A DNA stretch of 48,700 nt from SVTX01 sp964526505 (GCA_964526505.1 CAZGJC010000011.1:1-48700); one strand, 5' to 3'; positions 9,116-18,949 are shown, counted from the first letter of the stretch. Notes: generated from the sequence alone by a model not told the origin. Numbers and translations: made by a program.

Positions 9116-9144
9116 TTTACAAATATCGGATTTTATGTTATAAT
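9116..9144 (+). promoter_or_regulatory. Promoter of nrdR
   Basis: TTTACA at 9116-9121, 17-base spacer, TATAAT at 9139-9144. The preceding stretch (8953-9115) is A+T-rich without a gene. Confidence 0.8.
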
Positions 9145-9201
9145 CAAAAGAGGCATGACGTGCCGTTTATACTTGATTGTGCGAAAGGAAGAAGTCGCAA
9201 T

Positions 9202-9660
9202 ATGAGATGTCCCGTATGTGGTTATGCGGAAAGCAAAGTTATAGATTCAAGACCCGTTGAAGAGGGAAACAGCATACGCAGGAGGCGTGAGTGTCTTGCG
9301 TGTCAGAAGAGGTTTACCACGTTTGAAGTGTTGGAATCTTTTCAGATAATAGTGGTTAAGAAGAGCGGTGAAAAGGAATTGTTTGACAGAACCAAACTGC
9401 TCGGCGGTATACTCAAAGCCACGCAAAAACGACCTGTCAATGCCGATGAAATAGTTTCGGAAATCGAATCCGAACTTCAAAATTCGTTGAAGAGCGAGGT
9501 CAGCACCGTTGAGATAGGCGAAATGGTTATGGACAAGTTACGTGTTGCGGACAAGGTTTCTTACGTTCGTTTTGCGTCTGTTTATCGTGAATTTACGGAC
9601 GTTAACAATTTTATTGATGAACTTATGGATTTACGCAATTCATCGGAAGAGGATAAATGA
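9202..9660 (+). CDS. nrdR: Transcriptional repressor NrdR
   Basis: The 152-residue protein has the NrdR zinc ribbon at the N-terminus (MRCPVCG...RRRECLACQKRFTT, four Cys) and an ATP-cone domain at about residues 48-140. NrdR senses nucleotide state through the ATP cone and represses ribonucleotide reductase genes by binding NrdR boxes. I chose the ATG at 9202 because the protein starts at the first zinc-ribbon Cys as in other NrdR and is preceded by AAGGAAG. An in-frame earlier start would add a non-conserved tail. No nrd genes are in the window, so the targets lie elsewhere. Confidence 0.95.
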   Translation: MRCPVCGYAESKVIDSRPVEEGNSIRRRRECLACQKRFTTFEVLESFQIIVVKKSGEKELFDRTKLLGGILKATQKRPVNADEIVSEIESELQNSLKSEVSTVEIGEMVMDKLRVADKVSYVRFASVYREFTDVNNFIDELMDLRNSSEEDK

Positions 9661-9714
9661 TTTTTATGTAGGGTTACGCTACTGTACGGAAGTGCGGACT
9701 CTCGGCGATAATAT

Positions 9715-9785
9715 GGGATGGGACTTTGACGTCTGTTTTGAAAGCGTTCGGCTTTCGAAAGTCGGGGTCCCGTCTTTTTTTATTT
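9715..9785 (+). terminator. Probable terminator after nrdR
   Basis: A long imperfect hairpin: outer GGGAC/GTCCC, inner GAAAGC/GCTTTC, followed by GTC and seven T. Confidence 0.75.
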
Positions 9786-9867
9786 TCAAAACAGGCGAGA
9801 AAATTTAAATAAATGCGATAAAAACGGCAAATAATAATTAAAAAATGATTTGGGAGAATTTTGCGAC

Positions 9868-11328
9868 ATGGGCGGTTTTTACGAGGACTACTCTCACAAC
9901 GCAGAGAAATTTGACGGGATTTTTCGCATAAACGAAAATTTTGACTTGATAAAGAAAATACTTAAAATCGGCAACGACGAGTTGACGCTTTACTACGTCG
10001 ACGGATTTGTAAAAGACGCTGTAATGCAGAAACTTATGACGCACCTTGTGTCACTTGACGGGATTGCGTCGCAAAGTAAAAGCGACGTTCCCGAGGAGTC
10101 CTGCAAGGCGGGGGTGAAAACTGCCCGTGAGTTTTGCGAGAGGCAGATTACGTCGGTGGAATGTGATTTGACGGAGGACTCGGAGTTTGCCGTTCGGATG
10201 GTGCTGTCGGGGGCGACGCTTGTATTGGGGTCTTGCTTCGGTGCGTGCGGAATTATTATAGATTCACGGACTTATCCGACTCGGAGCATCAGTGAACCCG
10301 AGGGCGACAAGGTGATGAGAGGAGCGAGGGACGGTTTTTCCGAGACGCTTGTCTTTAACACGGCACTTATACGGCGTCGCATAAGAAATCCTGCACTGAC
10401 CATGAGTTACGTGACTGTGGGGCGGGACACTCAGACCGACGTGGTGATATGTTATATGAGCGACCGAGCGGATATGAAGTACGTAGGAGAATTGAAAGAA
10501 AGGCTTGGGAATATAAAAGTCGAGTCCATAACGCTTGGTCACGAATCTCTTGCCGAAAGTCTTATTCGTGAGAGATGGTACAATCCCTTTCCGAAAATAC
10601 GGTACACGGAGCGTCCCGACTCGGCCGCGGCACAGTTACTTGAAGGCAGTGTATTGATTTTAATCGACAATTCTCCCGAGGCGATGGTTTTACCTACGTC
10701 GATTTTTGACTTTATGCAAGAGACAAATGATTTTTATTTTCCTCCTTTGACGGGGACGTACATCAGAGTGGTCCGTCACGCTGTGTTTTGGCTTGCACTT
10801 TTTTTGATACCATTATGGTATTTTGCGATAACTCACGAGGGAATTGTTCCGTCGTGGTTGTTATTTATAATACCGAGGGAGCGTGGCAGGATACCGATTT
10901 TGGCACAGATTTTACTTGCGGAGTTTATAATAGACGGGCTTAGAATGGCATCTCTCAACACGCCGAATATGTTGTCCAATTCGCTATCCGTTGTGGGCGG
11001 GCTGATTTTGGGGGATTTTGCCGTTAGCATCGGGTGGTTAATTCCCGAGGTGATATTATACATGGCTTTTGTTGCGATTGCGAATTTTACTCAGAGAAGT
11101 TACGAACTTGGTTATGCGTTTAAATTTTTGAGGATTTTACTTTTGATTTTGACTGCGATATTCGGCACGTGGGGGCTTATTGCAGGCAGTATTTTGGTTG
11201 TTGTTTTGATCGCAACGAACAAAACGGTGAACGGGAAGAGGAGTTATCTTTATCCGCTGATCCCGTTTAATTTCAAAGCGTTGAAATCTTTACTTGTAAG
11301 AGTAAAAAAACACGATTTTTCGGAGTAA
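9868..11328 (+). CDS. spoVAF: SpoVAF-like GerA-family spore membrane protein
   Basis: The N-terminal soluble half (about 1-280) has YYVDGFVKDAVM and NPAL...YVTVGRDTQTDV, and the C-terminal half has several membrane helices including FPPLTGTYIRVVRHAVFW and SLNTPNMLSNSLSVVGG, the GerA-family signature region. Length (486 residues) matches SpoVAF (about 490). SpoVAF works with the SpoVA channel and GerA-type receptors during spore germination and calcium-dipicolinate release. The gene stands alone between nrdR and the cell-wall cluster, without spoVAA-AE. I chose the ATG at 9868, ten bases after TGGGAGA, over a TTG at 9850. A GerAA receptor subunit is the alternative. Confidence 0.85.
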   Translation: MGGFYEDYSHNAEKFDGIFRINENFDLIKKILKIGNDELTLYYVDGFVKDAVMQKLMTHLVSLDGIASQSKSDVPEESCKAGVKTAREFCERQITSVECDLTEDSEFAVRMVLSGATLVLGSCFGACGIIIDSRTYPTRSISEPEGDKVMRGARDGFSETLVFNTALIRRRIRNPALTMSYVTVGRDTQTDVVICYMSDRADMKYVGELKERLGNIKVESITLGHESLAESLIRERWYNPFPKIRYTERPDSAAAQLLEGSVLILIDNSPEAMVLPTSIFDFMQETNDFYFPPLTGTYIRVVRHAVFWLALFLIPLWYFAITHEGIVPSWLLFIIPRERGRIPILAQILLAEFIIDGLRMASLNTPNMLSNSLSVVGGLILGDFAVSIGWLIPEVILYMAFVAIANFTQRSYELGYAFKFLRILLLILTAIFGTWGLIAGSILVVVLIATNKTVNGKRSYLYPLIPFNFKALKSLLVRVKKHDFSE

Positions 11329-11357
11329 GGTGGGGATTATTACCCCACCGTCTTTTT
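11329..11357 (+). terminator. Terminator after the SpoVAF-like gene
   Basis: GGTGGGG ... CCCCACC followed by GTCTTTTT, directly after the stop codon. Confidence 0.92.
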
Positions 11358-11413
11358 ATGACGGACTTCTACAAAAATTATTAAATTATTCACGAAATAC
11401 TTTGCATGTCCTC

Positions 11414-11442
11414 TTGATTTTATATATTTTATATATTATAAT
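11414..11442 (+). promoter_or_regulatory. Candidate promoter of the dcw cluster
   Basis: TTGATT at 11414-11419, 17-base A+T-only spacer, TATAAT at 11437-11442. It leaves an untranslated leader of about 110 bases before rsmH. Several overlapping TATAAT-like boxes occur, so the exact -10 is uncertain. Confidence 0.6.
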
Positions 11443-11561
11443 ATTATACAAGTGTCATTTTGGTTCGGGAGAAAAGCCGTTTATCGGGCAAGTCCGAGGT
11501 GCGATGACACGATTGGATTGATTTTACTATGACTTTATTTTACCGTGAGGGCAATTAACAT

Positions 11562-12509
11562 ATGGAGACAAAAGAAATTAAATTTTCGCACAGGTCGGTT
11601 TTGCTTGACGAATGTATTGAAATGCTTTCGATAGACCCCGACGGGATATACATAGACGGAACTGCCGGAGGAGGAGGTCACTCCTACGAAATAGCGAAGC
11701 GATTGAGGGGCGGTCGTCTCATTGCAATCGACCAAGACGAAGCCGCCATTGAAGCGGCGGGAAAGCGACTTTCGGAGTTCGGCGACAAAGTAACGCTGGT
11801 GCGGAACAATTTTTCAAACATACGCAGTGTATGCGACAGTCTCGGTATAGAGAAAATAAACGGCGTTTTACTTGACCTCGGCGTATCGTCATATCAACTT
11901 GACACTGCCGAGAGGGGATTTTCACACAACAGCGACGCACCGCTTGACATGCGTATGGACAGACGCAAATCGCTTTCTGCGTACACCGTGGTCAACTCAT
12001 ATTCCGAGGATATGCTTCGCAAGATAATATACGATTACGGTGAAGACAGATTCGCTCCTCGCATTGCGTCGGCTATCGTACGCAAAAGAGAAGAATCACC
12101 GATAGAGACGACGGGTCAACTTGTGGAAATTATAAAATCAGCCATACCCGCTCAGGCACGCAACGGCGGTCATCATCCCGCAAAGCGTACGTTCCAGGCG
12201 ATACGAATTGAGGTAAACGGCGAACTTGACGCCATACGTCCCGCAATAGAATCCGCAACGGAACTACTCGGCACGGGCGGAAGAATGGCGATAATTACTT
12301 TCCACTCGCTTGAAGACAGGATAGTCAAGCAGACGTATGCCGGGCTGTCGGAGGGATGTACTTGTCCTCCACGCATACCCGTATGCGTATGCAACAACAA
12401 GCCGAAAGTCAAAGTTATTACAAGAAAGCCGATACTTCCGAGCGAGGCTGAACTTGAAGAAAATCCACGTTCAAGAAGTGCAAAACTCCGTGTGGCGGAA
12501 AAACTTTGA
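11562..12509 (+). CDS. rsmH: 16S rRNA (cytosine1402-N4)-methyltransferase RsmH
   Basis: The 315-residue protein shows RsmH/MraW motifs: HRSVLLDECIEML at the start, DGTAGGGGHS near residue 33, IDQDEAA near residue 54, GVLLDLGVSSYQLD near residue 102, FSHNSDAPLDMRMD near residue 121, and TFHSLEDRIVKQ near residue 248. It N4-methylates C1402 of 16S rRNA. It is the first gene of the dcw cluster here; mraZ, which usually precedes it, is absent. The ribosome binding site is GAGGG about 11 bases upstream. Confidence 0.96.
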   Translation: METKEIKFSHRSVLLDECIEMLSIDPDGIYIDGTAGGGGHSYEIAKRLRGGRLIAIDQDEAAIEAAGKRLSEFGDKVTLVRNNFSNIRSVCDSLGIEKINGVLLDLGVSSYQLDTAERGFSHNSDAPLDMRMDRRKSLSAYTVVNSYSEDMLRKIIYDYGEDRFAPRIASAIVRKREESPIETTGQLVEIIKSAIPAQARNGGHHPAKRTFQAIRIEVNGELDAIRPAIESATELLGTGGRMAIITFHSLEDRIVKQTYAGLSEGCTCPPRIPVCVCNNKPKVKVITRKPILPSEAELEENPRSRSAKLRVAEKL

Positions 12510-12537
12510 TTTAAACTAAAACCCATGGGAGGAAAAT

Positions 12538-13362
12538 ATGAGCGATAAGAAAAATTTATGCTCATTTTACATAGAGGAACTTTGCAAAAAATTCCGCGGC
12601 AGGGGAATTGCCGAAAAAGTGCAGAGCGATTCAAAATCCGACGGTCGTCGCAGTGAGCGAATGAAAAAAGGTTATTCCGCCGACGGTCGCACGGTGCAAG
12701 GGAAGAAATACAAAAGCGGTATATACGGCACGAAAAGGTATATGAACAGCGACGATTTTGCCGAATATTACAAGGACAGCAGAGGGTACAATCTTCCAAA
12801 CGAAAAAAGTTCCGGCAGAGATATGGAAAAAGAGTCGGAGGTCAAGTTACAGTCAAAAAAAGAGGCACGGCTTGCCATACGCAAACTTATAGGGGAAAAA
12901 CTCCGAGAGGCGGGGATAATGCCGCCGGACCCCAAAAAGTTATTGGAGAAAATAAATTCGGGATTTCCCGAAGATGAGCCGAAAGACAGAGGATATGCGG
13001 ATGCAAAAAAGCCGAAGAGAGGCATTTTATCGAAAATTGCGTTGGTGTCCTTATCGCTTTTGCTTGTGGTGATTTCTTCTGTTATGGTAAGCCGTGCGGA
13101 AAGCGACGTGGCAAGGTTGGAGTCCGAACTTGACAGTTTGACGAAGACCGAAGCGAAACTGAATGCGGATCTCGAAGTGAAAAACAATATGGTATACATG
13201 AAAGAGGTAGCGGAAAGCGAGTACGGAATGGTCGGTGCGGAATACGTAGCGTCAAGGTACATATATATCGAACGTGAAGACAAGATAGAGGTGGGAACGG
13301 TGAAGCGTCAGTCGGCGTTTATAACTTTACTTGAAGCGTTGGGACTCAAAGAAGCGGATTGA
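12538..13362 (+). CDS. ftsL: FtsL/DivIC-like septum protein with long cytoplasmic extension
   Basis: The position between rsmH and the penicillin-binding protein is that of ftsL. The 274-residue protein has one membrane helix (about residues 165-183, IALVSLSLLLVVISSV) followed by a coiled-coil-like segment (ESDVARLESELDSLTKTEAKL) and a YGM segment, as in FtsL/DivIC. It differs by a highly charged N-terminal cytoplasmic region of about 160 residues, whereas FtsL usually has 20-50. The expected role is to bridge FtsQ and the FtsW-PBP pair at the septum. Strong ribosome binding site GGGAGGA. Confidence 0.75.
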   Translation: MSDKKNLCSFYIEELCKKFRGRGIAEKVQSDSKSDGRRSERMKKGYSADGRTVQGKKYKSGIYGTKRYMNSDDFAEYYKDSRGYNLPNEKSSGRDMEKESEVKLQSKKEARLAIRKLIGEKLREAGIMPPDPKKLLEKINSGFPEDEPKDRGYADAKKPKRGILSKIALVSLSLLLVVISSVMVSRAESDVARLESELDSLTKTEAKLNADLEVKNNMVYMKEVAESEYGMVGAEYVASRYIYIEREDKIEVGTVKRQSAFITLLEALGLKEAD

Positions 13363-13509
13363 GCGACAGGAGAAAACCGTGAATTTTCAGGTATAGACGA
13401 GGTATGGACAAACATATAATGGAGTCGGTACGGGTTTGATTTACGGTAAAACGGCGTTAAAGCGTCACGCCTATATTGTGACGATTGTTAATTATGAGAG
13501 GAGAATTAT

Positions 13510-15906
13510 ATGGAGGGCGGAATGCCGAGCGGCAAGGTACTGAAAAGGTCGGCGATAATTTGCGGTGTTATCACGGCAATTCTTTTACTTCTCTGTTTGA
13601 GAGTCTTTTCCATACAACTTTTTAATTTCAGCAAATACGAGCAAAAGGTAATAAATCAGATAACTCACGTAACTCCCGTATCTGCGGAGAGAGGGGAGAT
13701 ATACGACAGAAACGGCATAGTTATTGCGACCAACGTAACGACGTACAGGCTTTTTTTGGACCCTGCGGTTATTGCAAGTCAGACGACGGAGGACGCAAAA
13801 AACTATGCGGAAATAATAGCAAAAGGGTTATCGCAGATAGAGTCGTTGGGACTTACGTACGACGGCATAATGAAACAGACGGAATACGTAAAGTACAGAG
13901 ACAGGACTTTGCAAAAGCATATATCCGAAGAGGATGCGGACTTGGTGTGTGCTTTTTTAGAAGAAGCGGAGATAGACGATTTGGCACTTGTGCATCTGCA
14001 AGCGACAAGCAAGCGGTACTATCCTTATGAAAATCTTGCGTCGCACGTTATAGGATTTACAAATTCAGACGGCGACGGCATTTACGGTTTGGAATATCAA
14101 TACAACGAAAAACTCAGCGGAACGGACGGAAAGTACGTAACTGCCAAAGATTCGTCCGGCAACAAAATGCCTTACAACTACGAAAGTTACATACCGGCAG
14201 TGGACGGATATTCGGTGGTTTCGACAATTGACGTTTACGTTCAGGCGGAACTGGAAGAGCAAGTAAAGCAGGCGTACATAGAATCGGACGGAAAAAACAG
14301 AGCGTGCGGAGTAGTTATGGACGTAAATACTGGTGAAGTGCTTGCCATGGCGACATACCCTGATTTTGATTTAAACGACCCATGGAAACTTAACGAGGAC
14401 AGTCAAACGAAACTTGACTCAGCCTTGTCGAAATTATATGAGTCGGGTTACAATGAGGGCAGTGAGGACTTTGTGAATTTCACCTGCGAACTTTACGACA
14501 CGACGACAAGAACTTACACGAGCAGTACGGGTTACAAGACGACGGAAGAGTTTTCAAGTGCGTTGACTCAACAGTTACTGCTTCAAACTTGGAACAACAA
14601 GGTGACGACCGACACGTACATGCCCGGTTCTACCTTTAAGGTTGTTACGGCGGCGATGGCTTACGAAGAAAATCTTGTAAGCGAAACCGAAACTTTTTCC
14701 TGTCCCGGATATCATTACGTTTTGGGTCAGAAAATAAAGTGTCACAAATTGTCGGGTCACGGAAGTCTGACATTTGCACGGGGACTTCAACAGTCCTGCA
14801 ACCCTGTTCTTATGATGATGGGTGAGAGAATAGGTCAGGAGAGATTTTACAATTATTTCGATTCATTCGGATATCTTGACAAAACGGGAATAGATTTACC
14901 CGGAGAGGGAGTCAGTATTTTTTACGACAAAGACAATTTTACGGAACTTGACCTTGCCGTGTCATCGTTCGGTCAGAACTTTAAAATTTCCGTACTGCAA
15001 CATATGTCGGCGATAAATGCCGTGGCAAACGGGGGTTATCTTATGACACCGTATCTGGTAAGCGAGATACGAGACGGAGACGGAAACGTTATATACGAAC
15101 ACGACCCCGAAGTGAAGCGTCAGGTTATAAGTGAAGATGCGGGAGCGACGGTATCCGCCGTCTTGAAAGAGGGCGTTGACACGGACGGAGGAGCGAAAAA
15201 CGCATACGTTGCCGGATACAGAGTGGCGGCAAAGACGGGTACGTCCGAGAAAAAGGACACGCACGACACGGATTACACGCCGTATGTTTGTTCGACTGTC
15301 GGGTATGCACCTGCCGATGATCCGCAGATATCGGTAATAATTATGGTTGATGAGCCTACCACGTCGTCAACGGGAATGCTTTACGGAAGCGTAATTGCGG
15401 CTCCGTACGTCGGACGGGTGTTGGAAGAGGTTTTACCTTACTATGGAGTTGATGCAAAATTCAGCGACGAAGAACTTGAAAAACAAGCGATTCAAACGCC
15501 GTGGTGCATAGGTATGGACGTAACGAAAGCGTACGACCATGCAACAAGGTACGGTGTGTCCCAAGTTGAAATCGTCGGAGACGGAGACACGGTTTTGGCA
15601 CAGTCGCCGTCACCTCTGACGCTTATGGAAAAGGGTTCGTCGAAAGTTATTCTGTACACCACGGAAGAAGCGAAAAACGACAGAAAAACGGTTATCGTTC
15701 CAAATCTCAGCGGTATGACTGCGGCGGCGGCAAACGGAACGCTTGCAAGTTACGGGCTTAACATAAAGATATCGGGAACAAACAGTTACATGTCGGGAAC
15801 TGCGGCAACAGTTTACGAGCAGTCGATATCCGCCGGCACGTCGGTAGAGGTCGGAACGGTTATTGAGGTACGGTTCAGGGACGAGAACGTAACCGACGAC
15901 GGATAA
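13510..15906 (+). CDS. Class B penicillin-binding protein with PASTA tail (FtsI/SpoVD type)
   Basis: The 798-residue protein has an N-terminal membrane anchor (about residues 12-35), a pedestal with RGEIYDRNG near residue 59, and a transpeptidase domain with STFK (MPGSTFKVV, near residue 376), SCN (near 431) and KTGTSE (near 579). C-terminal PASTA-like segments include VPNLSGMTAAAA. It cross-links septal peptidoglycan with FtsW. PASTA domains and position favour the FtsI/SpoVD group; SpoVD, for spore cortex, cannot be excluded as this is a spore former. A Thr/Ser-rich insert sits just before the SxxK motif. Ribosome binding site GAGGAG. Confidence 0.93.
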   Translation: MEGGMPSGKVLKRSAIICGVITAILLLLCLRVFSIQLFNFSKYEQKVINQITHVTPVSAERGEIYDRNGIVIATNVTTYRLFLDPAVIASQTTEDAKNYAEIIAKGLSQIESLGLTYDGIMKQTEYVKYRDRTLQKHISEEDADLVCAFLEEAEIDDLALVHLQATSKRYYPYENLASHVIGFTNSDGDGIYGLEYQYNEKLSGTDGKYVTAKDSSGNKMPYNYESYIPAVDGYSVVSTIDVYVQAELEEQVKQAYIESDGKNRACGVVMDVNTGEVLAMATYPDFDLNDPWKLNEDSQTKLDSALSKLYESGYNEGSEDFVNFTCELYDTTTRTYTSSTGYKTTEEFSSALTQQLLLQTWNNKVTTDTYMPGSTFKVVTAAMAYEENLVSETETFSCPGYHYVLGQKIKCHKLSGHGSLTFARGLQQSCNPVLMMMGERIGQERFYNYFDSFGYLDKTGIDLPGEGVSIFYDKDNFTELDLAVSSFGQNFKISVLQHMSAINAVANGGYLMTPYLVSEIRDGDGNVIYEHDPEVKRQVISEDAGATVSAVLKEGVDTDGGAKNAYVAGYRVAAKTGTSEKKDTHDTDYTPYVCSTVGYAPADDPQISVIIMVDEPTTSSTGMLYGSVIAAPYVGRVLEEVLPYYGVDAKFSDEELEKQAIQTPWCIGMDVTKAYDHATRYGVSQVEIVGDGDTVLAQSPSPLTLMEKGSSKVILYTTEEAKNDRKTVIVPNLSGMTAAAANGTLASYGLNIKISGTNSYMSGTAATVYEQSISAGTSVEVGTVIEVRFRDENVTDDG

Positions 15907-16017
15907 AATCCGAAATAAATTCTGAGACGACACGGGTTCTCTAAAAAAACGGAAGTATAAAACAAGGGCAAAGTAAATATTTGATTTTGCACAAATTTAT
16001 ATTTTCGGGGGTTTAGT

Positions 16018-17514
16018 ATGAATCTTTCAGAACTTTGCAAGTCGGCGGGACTTTATTGTGACGAAAAATTTTCGGGTATTGAGATTACACGGATAGTCTC
16101 AAATTCCGAGGCGGTATGCAGGGGAGATTTATTCGTTTGCATAAAGGGTTTGAGTCACGACGGTCATTTACATATCGGTGAAGCGATAGAAAAAGGTGCG
16201 GTGGCTTTGCTGTGTATGAGCGGTGAGGCAATTGAGGCGATACGTGGCGACGTGGCTGTGATTTATGCCGATGACACACGGCGTGCTATGGCTTATCTTT
16301 ATTCGGCTTGGTACGGGCATCCTCAAAATTATATGAAAATTATCGGCGTTACGGGTACAAACGGAAAGACGACGGTATCTCGTATGATATACGAAATTTT
16401 ACGTTGTTCGGGCGAGAGCGTCGGGGTTATCGGTACGCTCGGAGCGGAGTGTTGCGGTTCTGTCATTGATATAAGTTCGGACAACGAATTATCGAATATG
16501 ACGACGCCGGACCCCGAGCAGTTATATGAAATTCTTGCCGTTATGAGAGAGCGTGGAGTTGAGTTTGTCGTTATGGAAGTCAGTTCGCATGCACTTACTT
16601 TTTCTCGTGTCGCACCGATAAAATTCAAATTCGGAATTTTTACCAATCTTACGCCCGAACATCTTGACCTGCACGGAAATATGGAGGAGTATTTTCTTGC
16701 AAAATCCATATTGTTTGAGCAATGTGAGAGGGCGATTATAAACTGCGACGGAGTTTACGGAAAGAGGCTTTTGTCAAAATATTCCGATATTTCCACGGGA
16801 TGTTCGACAAGAGGTGATGGTGTGTCGGTCTGTGCGGAACAGATTATTACAAGCGAGCGTGGCATATCGTACAAGATATGTCATCCGAAGATGAGGGCAA
16901 GAATTACTTGCAACATACCCGGCGAGTTTACCGTGGCAAATTCTTTGCTTGCGGTAATATGTTCGTATGAACTCGGAATTTCCGTATCGGATATAAAAAT
17001 TGCTTTGGCGGGGCTTTCGGGAATTGACGGCAGGCTTGAACGGGTTCGGATCGACTGTGACTTTTCGGTATTTATAGATTACGCACACACGCCCGACGCA
17101 CTTGAAAATCTTTTGCGGACGGCGAGAGAATTTTCGGGAGGCAAACGCAGAATAGTGCTTCTGTTCGGTTGCGGTGGCGACAGGGACGTGTCAAAGCGTG
17201 CGAAAATGGGACGGATTGCATCGACAATGGCGGATTTTGTGATTATCACTTCGGACAACAGTCGAGGCGAGGAAAAGTCGGACATTATCGGAGAGATATT
17301 ACGTGGAGTTGACAAGGACGCCTGTTTTACGGTTATTGAGGACAGGGAGAGTGCCATTGAGTATGCGATTAAAAATGCAAGAAAAAACGACGTAATCCTT
17401 CTTGCGGGCAAAGGACACGAAAAATATGAAATTGACAAAGGGGGACGAAGATATTTTTGTGAACGTGACATTGTTAAAAAATACGTGAGCAAATATCATT
17501 CGGTTGACGTATGA
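16018..17514 (+). CDS. murE: UDP-MurNAc-tripeptide synthetase MurE
   Basis: The 498-residue Mur ligase has the P-loop GVTGTNGKTTVS near residue 114, EVSSHAL near residue 190, the NLTPEHLDLHG segment near residue 210, DYAHTPDALENLL near residue 357 and LLFGCGGDRD near residue 383. MurE adds the third stem residue to UDP-MurNAc-L-Ala-D-Glu. The substrate loop that reads DNPR in diaminopimelate-specific enzymes reads DNSR here (residues 413-416): the Asn and Arg are kept, which favours meso-diaminopimelate, with Pro replaced by Ser. The gene overlaps murF by four bases. Confidence 0.94.
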   Translation: MNLSELCKSAGLYCDEKFSGIEITRIVSNSEAVCRGDLFVCIKGLSHDGHLHIGEAIEKGAVALLCMSGEAIEAIRGDVAVIYADDTRRAMAYLYSAWYGHPQNYMKIIGVTGTNGKTTVSRMIYEILRCSGESVGVIGTLGAECCGSVIDISSDNELSNMTTPDPEQLYEILAVMRERGVEFVVMEVSSHALTFSRVAPIKFKFGIFTNLTPEHLDLHGNMEEYFLAKSILFEQCERAIINCDGVYGKRLLSKYSDISTGCSTRGDGVSVCAEQIITSERGISYKICHPKMRARITCNIPGEFTVANSLLAVICSYELGISVSDIKIALAGLSGIDGRLERVRIDCDFSVFIDYAHTPDALENLLRTAREFSGGKRRIVLLFGCGGDRDVSKRAKMGRIASTMADFVIITSDNSRGEEKSDIIGEILRGVDKDACFTVIEDRESAIEYAIKNARKNDVILLAGKGHEKYEIDKGGRRYFCERDIVKKYVSKYHSVDV

Positions 17515-18902
17515 AGATAAAACTCGGACTCGGAAAACTTAATATGAGTCTTATTTGCAAGTATTGCGGTGGCGTACTTGCCGGTTGTGGTGAGTCGGCG
17601 TTTGAATATATTTGCACGGATTCACGTGAAGCCGACAAGAACACTTTATTTGTGGCTACAAAGGGAGAGAACGTCGACGGTCACGATTTTATGCGTTCTG
17701 CACGTGAGCGAGGATGTGTAAATTTTCTGTGCGAGAGGATATCGGACGAAAAAATTGACGGGGCGAATTTTTGTGTTGTCAGAAATTCTATTGACGCTTT
17801 TGCGGATATGGCACGAGGATATACATCCGATGTTGAGCGAGAGGTTGTCGCAATTACCGGAAGTGTGGGAAAGACAACGACGAAAAATCTTGTGTCGCTT
17901 GTCCTTGCACAGAAGATGAAATTATTCGCAACGCAGGGAAATTACAACAGTGTGATAGGCATGCCGATGTCGCTGATGAGTGCGGAGGCGGACTGCGAGG
18001 GTGCGGTATTTGAAATGGGAATGAGCGGTTTCGGAGAAATATGCAAAATGTCACTCGCATCCCGTCCTAACATCGCCATGATTACAAACATAGGGTCATC
18101 GCATCTCGAATATCTCAAAACTCGTGAAAACATCGCAAAGGCTAAACTTGAAATCGCAGACGGATTATGCAAAGGCGGAATTTTACTTCTTTCGGGGGAT
18201 GAGCCGTTACTTGCGAATTTATCGGGCAAAATCGGAAATGATATTAAGGTAAAATACGTGTCTGCATCGGGGCAAGGCGATTTTTGCGTTGAAAACGTCA
18301 GAGTGGTTTCGGACGGAAGTCTTTTTAACGTGAGGTACGCAGGCGGTGTCATGAGTGATATATTTATTCCGACAATAGGAAATCACATTATATTCGACGC
18401 TTGTTTTGCGGTGGCTGTGGGGATACTTTCGGGGCTTGGCAGAGATGAAATTTGCAAAGGTCTTTCAAAATACGTACCCGACAAATACAGGCAGAGCATA
18501 TACGACAGGGGAGAATTTAAGATAATATCCGACTGCTACAATGCCTCACCCGAATCTATGGAGAGTGCCATTGACGTTTTATGCACGTTAGACGGCAAAA
18601 GAAAAGTTGCGGTACTCGGGGACATGAAAGAACTCGGAGACGACAGCGTTATTTTGCATAGAAAAGTAGGCAGTTATCTTGCAGACAGGAAAGTAGACGT
18701 TTTGTTTGCGGTCGGAACGCTCGGTGCGGAAATCGCACGTGGGGCGGCAGAGGGCGGTATGAATGCCGAAAATATTTTTTGCGTGGGTGGCAGTGCCGAC
18801 GAAATTTACTCGGTTTTGTGCAGAGAGACAAAACCGGGGGACGTAATTCTTTTTAAGGCAAGCCGTGCTATGCGGTTTGAGGAAATAACGGAGAAATTTT
18901 AA
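17511..18902 (+). CDS. murF: UDP-MurNAc-tripeptide:D-Ala-D-Ala ligase MurF
   Basis: The 463-residue Mur ligase has TDSREADKNTLFVA near residue 38, the P-loop ITGSVGKTTTKN near residue 115, the GNYNSVIGMP segment near residue 144, EMGMSGFGEI near residue 167, ITNIGSSHLEY near residue 189 and DCYNASPESM near residue 343, all typical of MurF. It adds D-Ala-D-Ala to complete the pentapeptide precursor. I kept the ATG overlapping the murE stop (ATGA). An ATG at 17544 gives an N-terminus closer to usual MurF and is the alternative. MurD is missing downstream. Confidence 0.94.
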   Translation: MKIKLGLGKLNMSLICKYCGGVLAGCGESAFEYICTDSREADKNTLFVATKGENVDGHDFMRSARERGCVNFLCERISDEKIDGANFCVVRNSIDAFADMARGYTSDVEREVVAITGSVGKTTTKNLVSLVLAQKMKLFATQGNYNSVIGMPMSLMSAEADCEGAVFEMGMSGFGEICKMSLASRPNIAMITNIGSSHLEYLKTRENIAKAKLEIADGLCKGGILLLSGDEPLLANLSGKIGNDIKVKYVSASGQGDFCVENVRVVSDGSLFNVRYAGGVMSDIFIPTIGNHIIFDACFAVAVGILSGLGRDEICKGLSKYVPDKYRQSIYDRGEFKIISDCYNASPESMESAIDVLCTLDGKRKVAVLGDMKELGDDSVILHRKVGSYLADRKVDVLFAVGTLGAEIARGAAEGGMNAENIFCVGGSADEIYSVLCRETKPGDVILFKASRAMRFEEITEKF

Positions 18903-18949
18903 AGAGGGAGGCTTCGGCGTGCGTACAAATGCCGAACCTGAATTGAAAA

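Noticed and set aside
12173..12799. A 208-codon antisense frame across rsmH and ftsL
   Set aside because: Cys- and Arg-rich translation without motifs, fully overlapping two well-supported genes.
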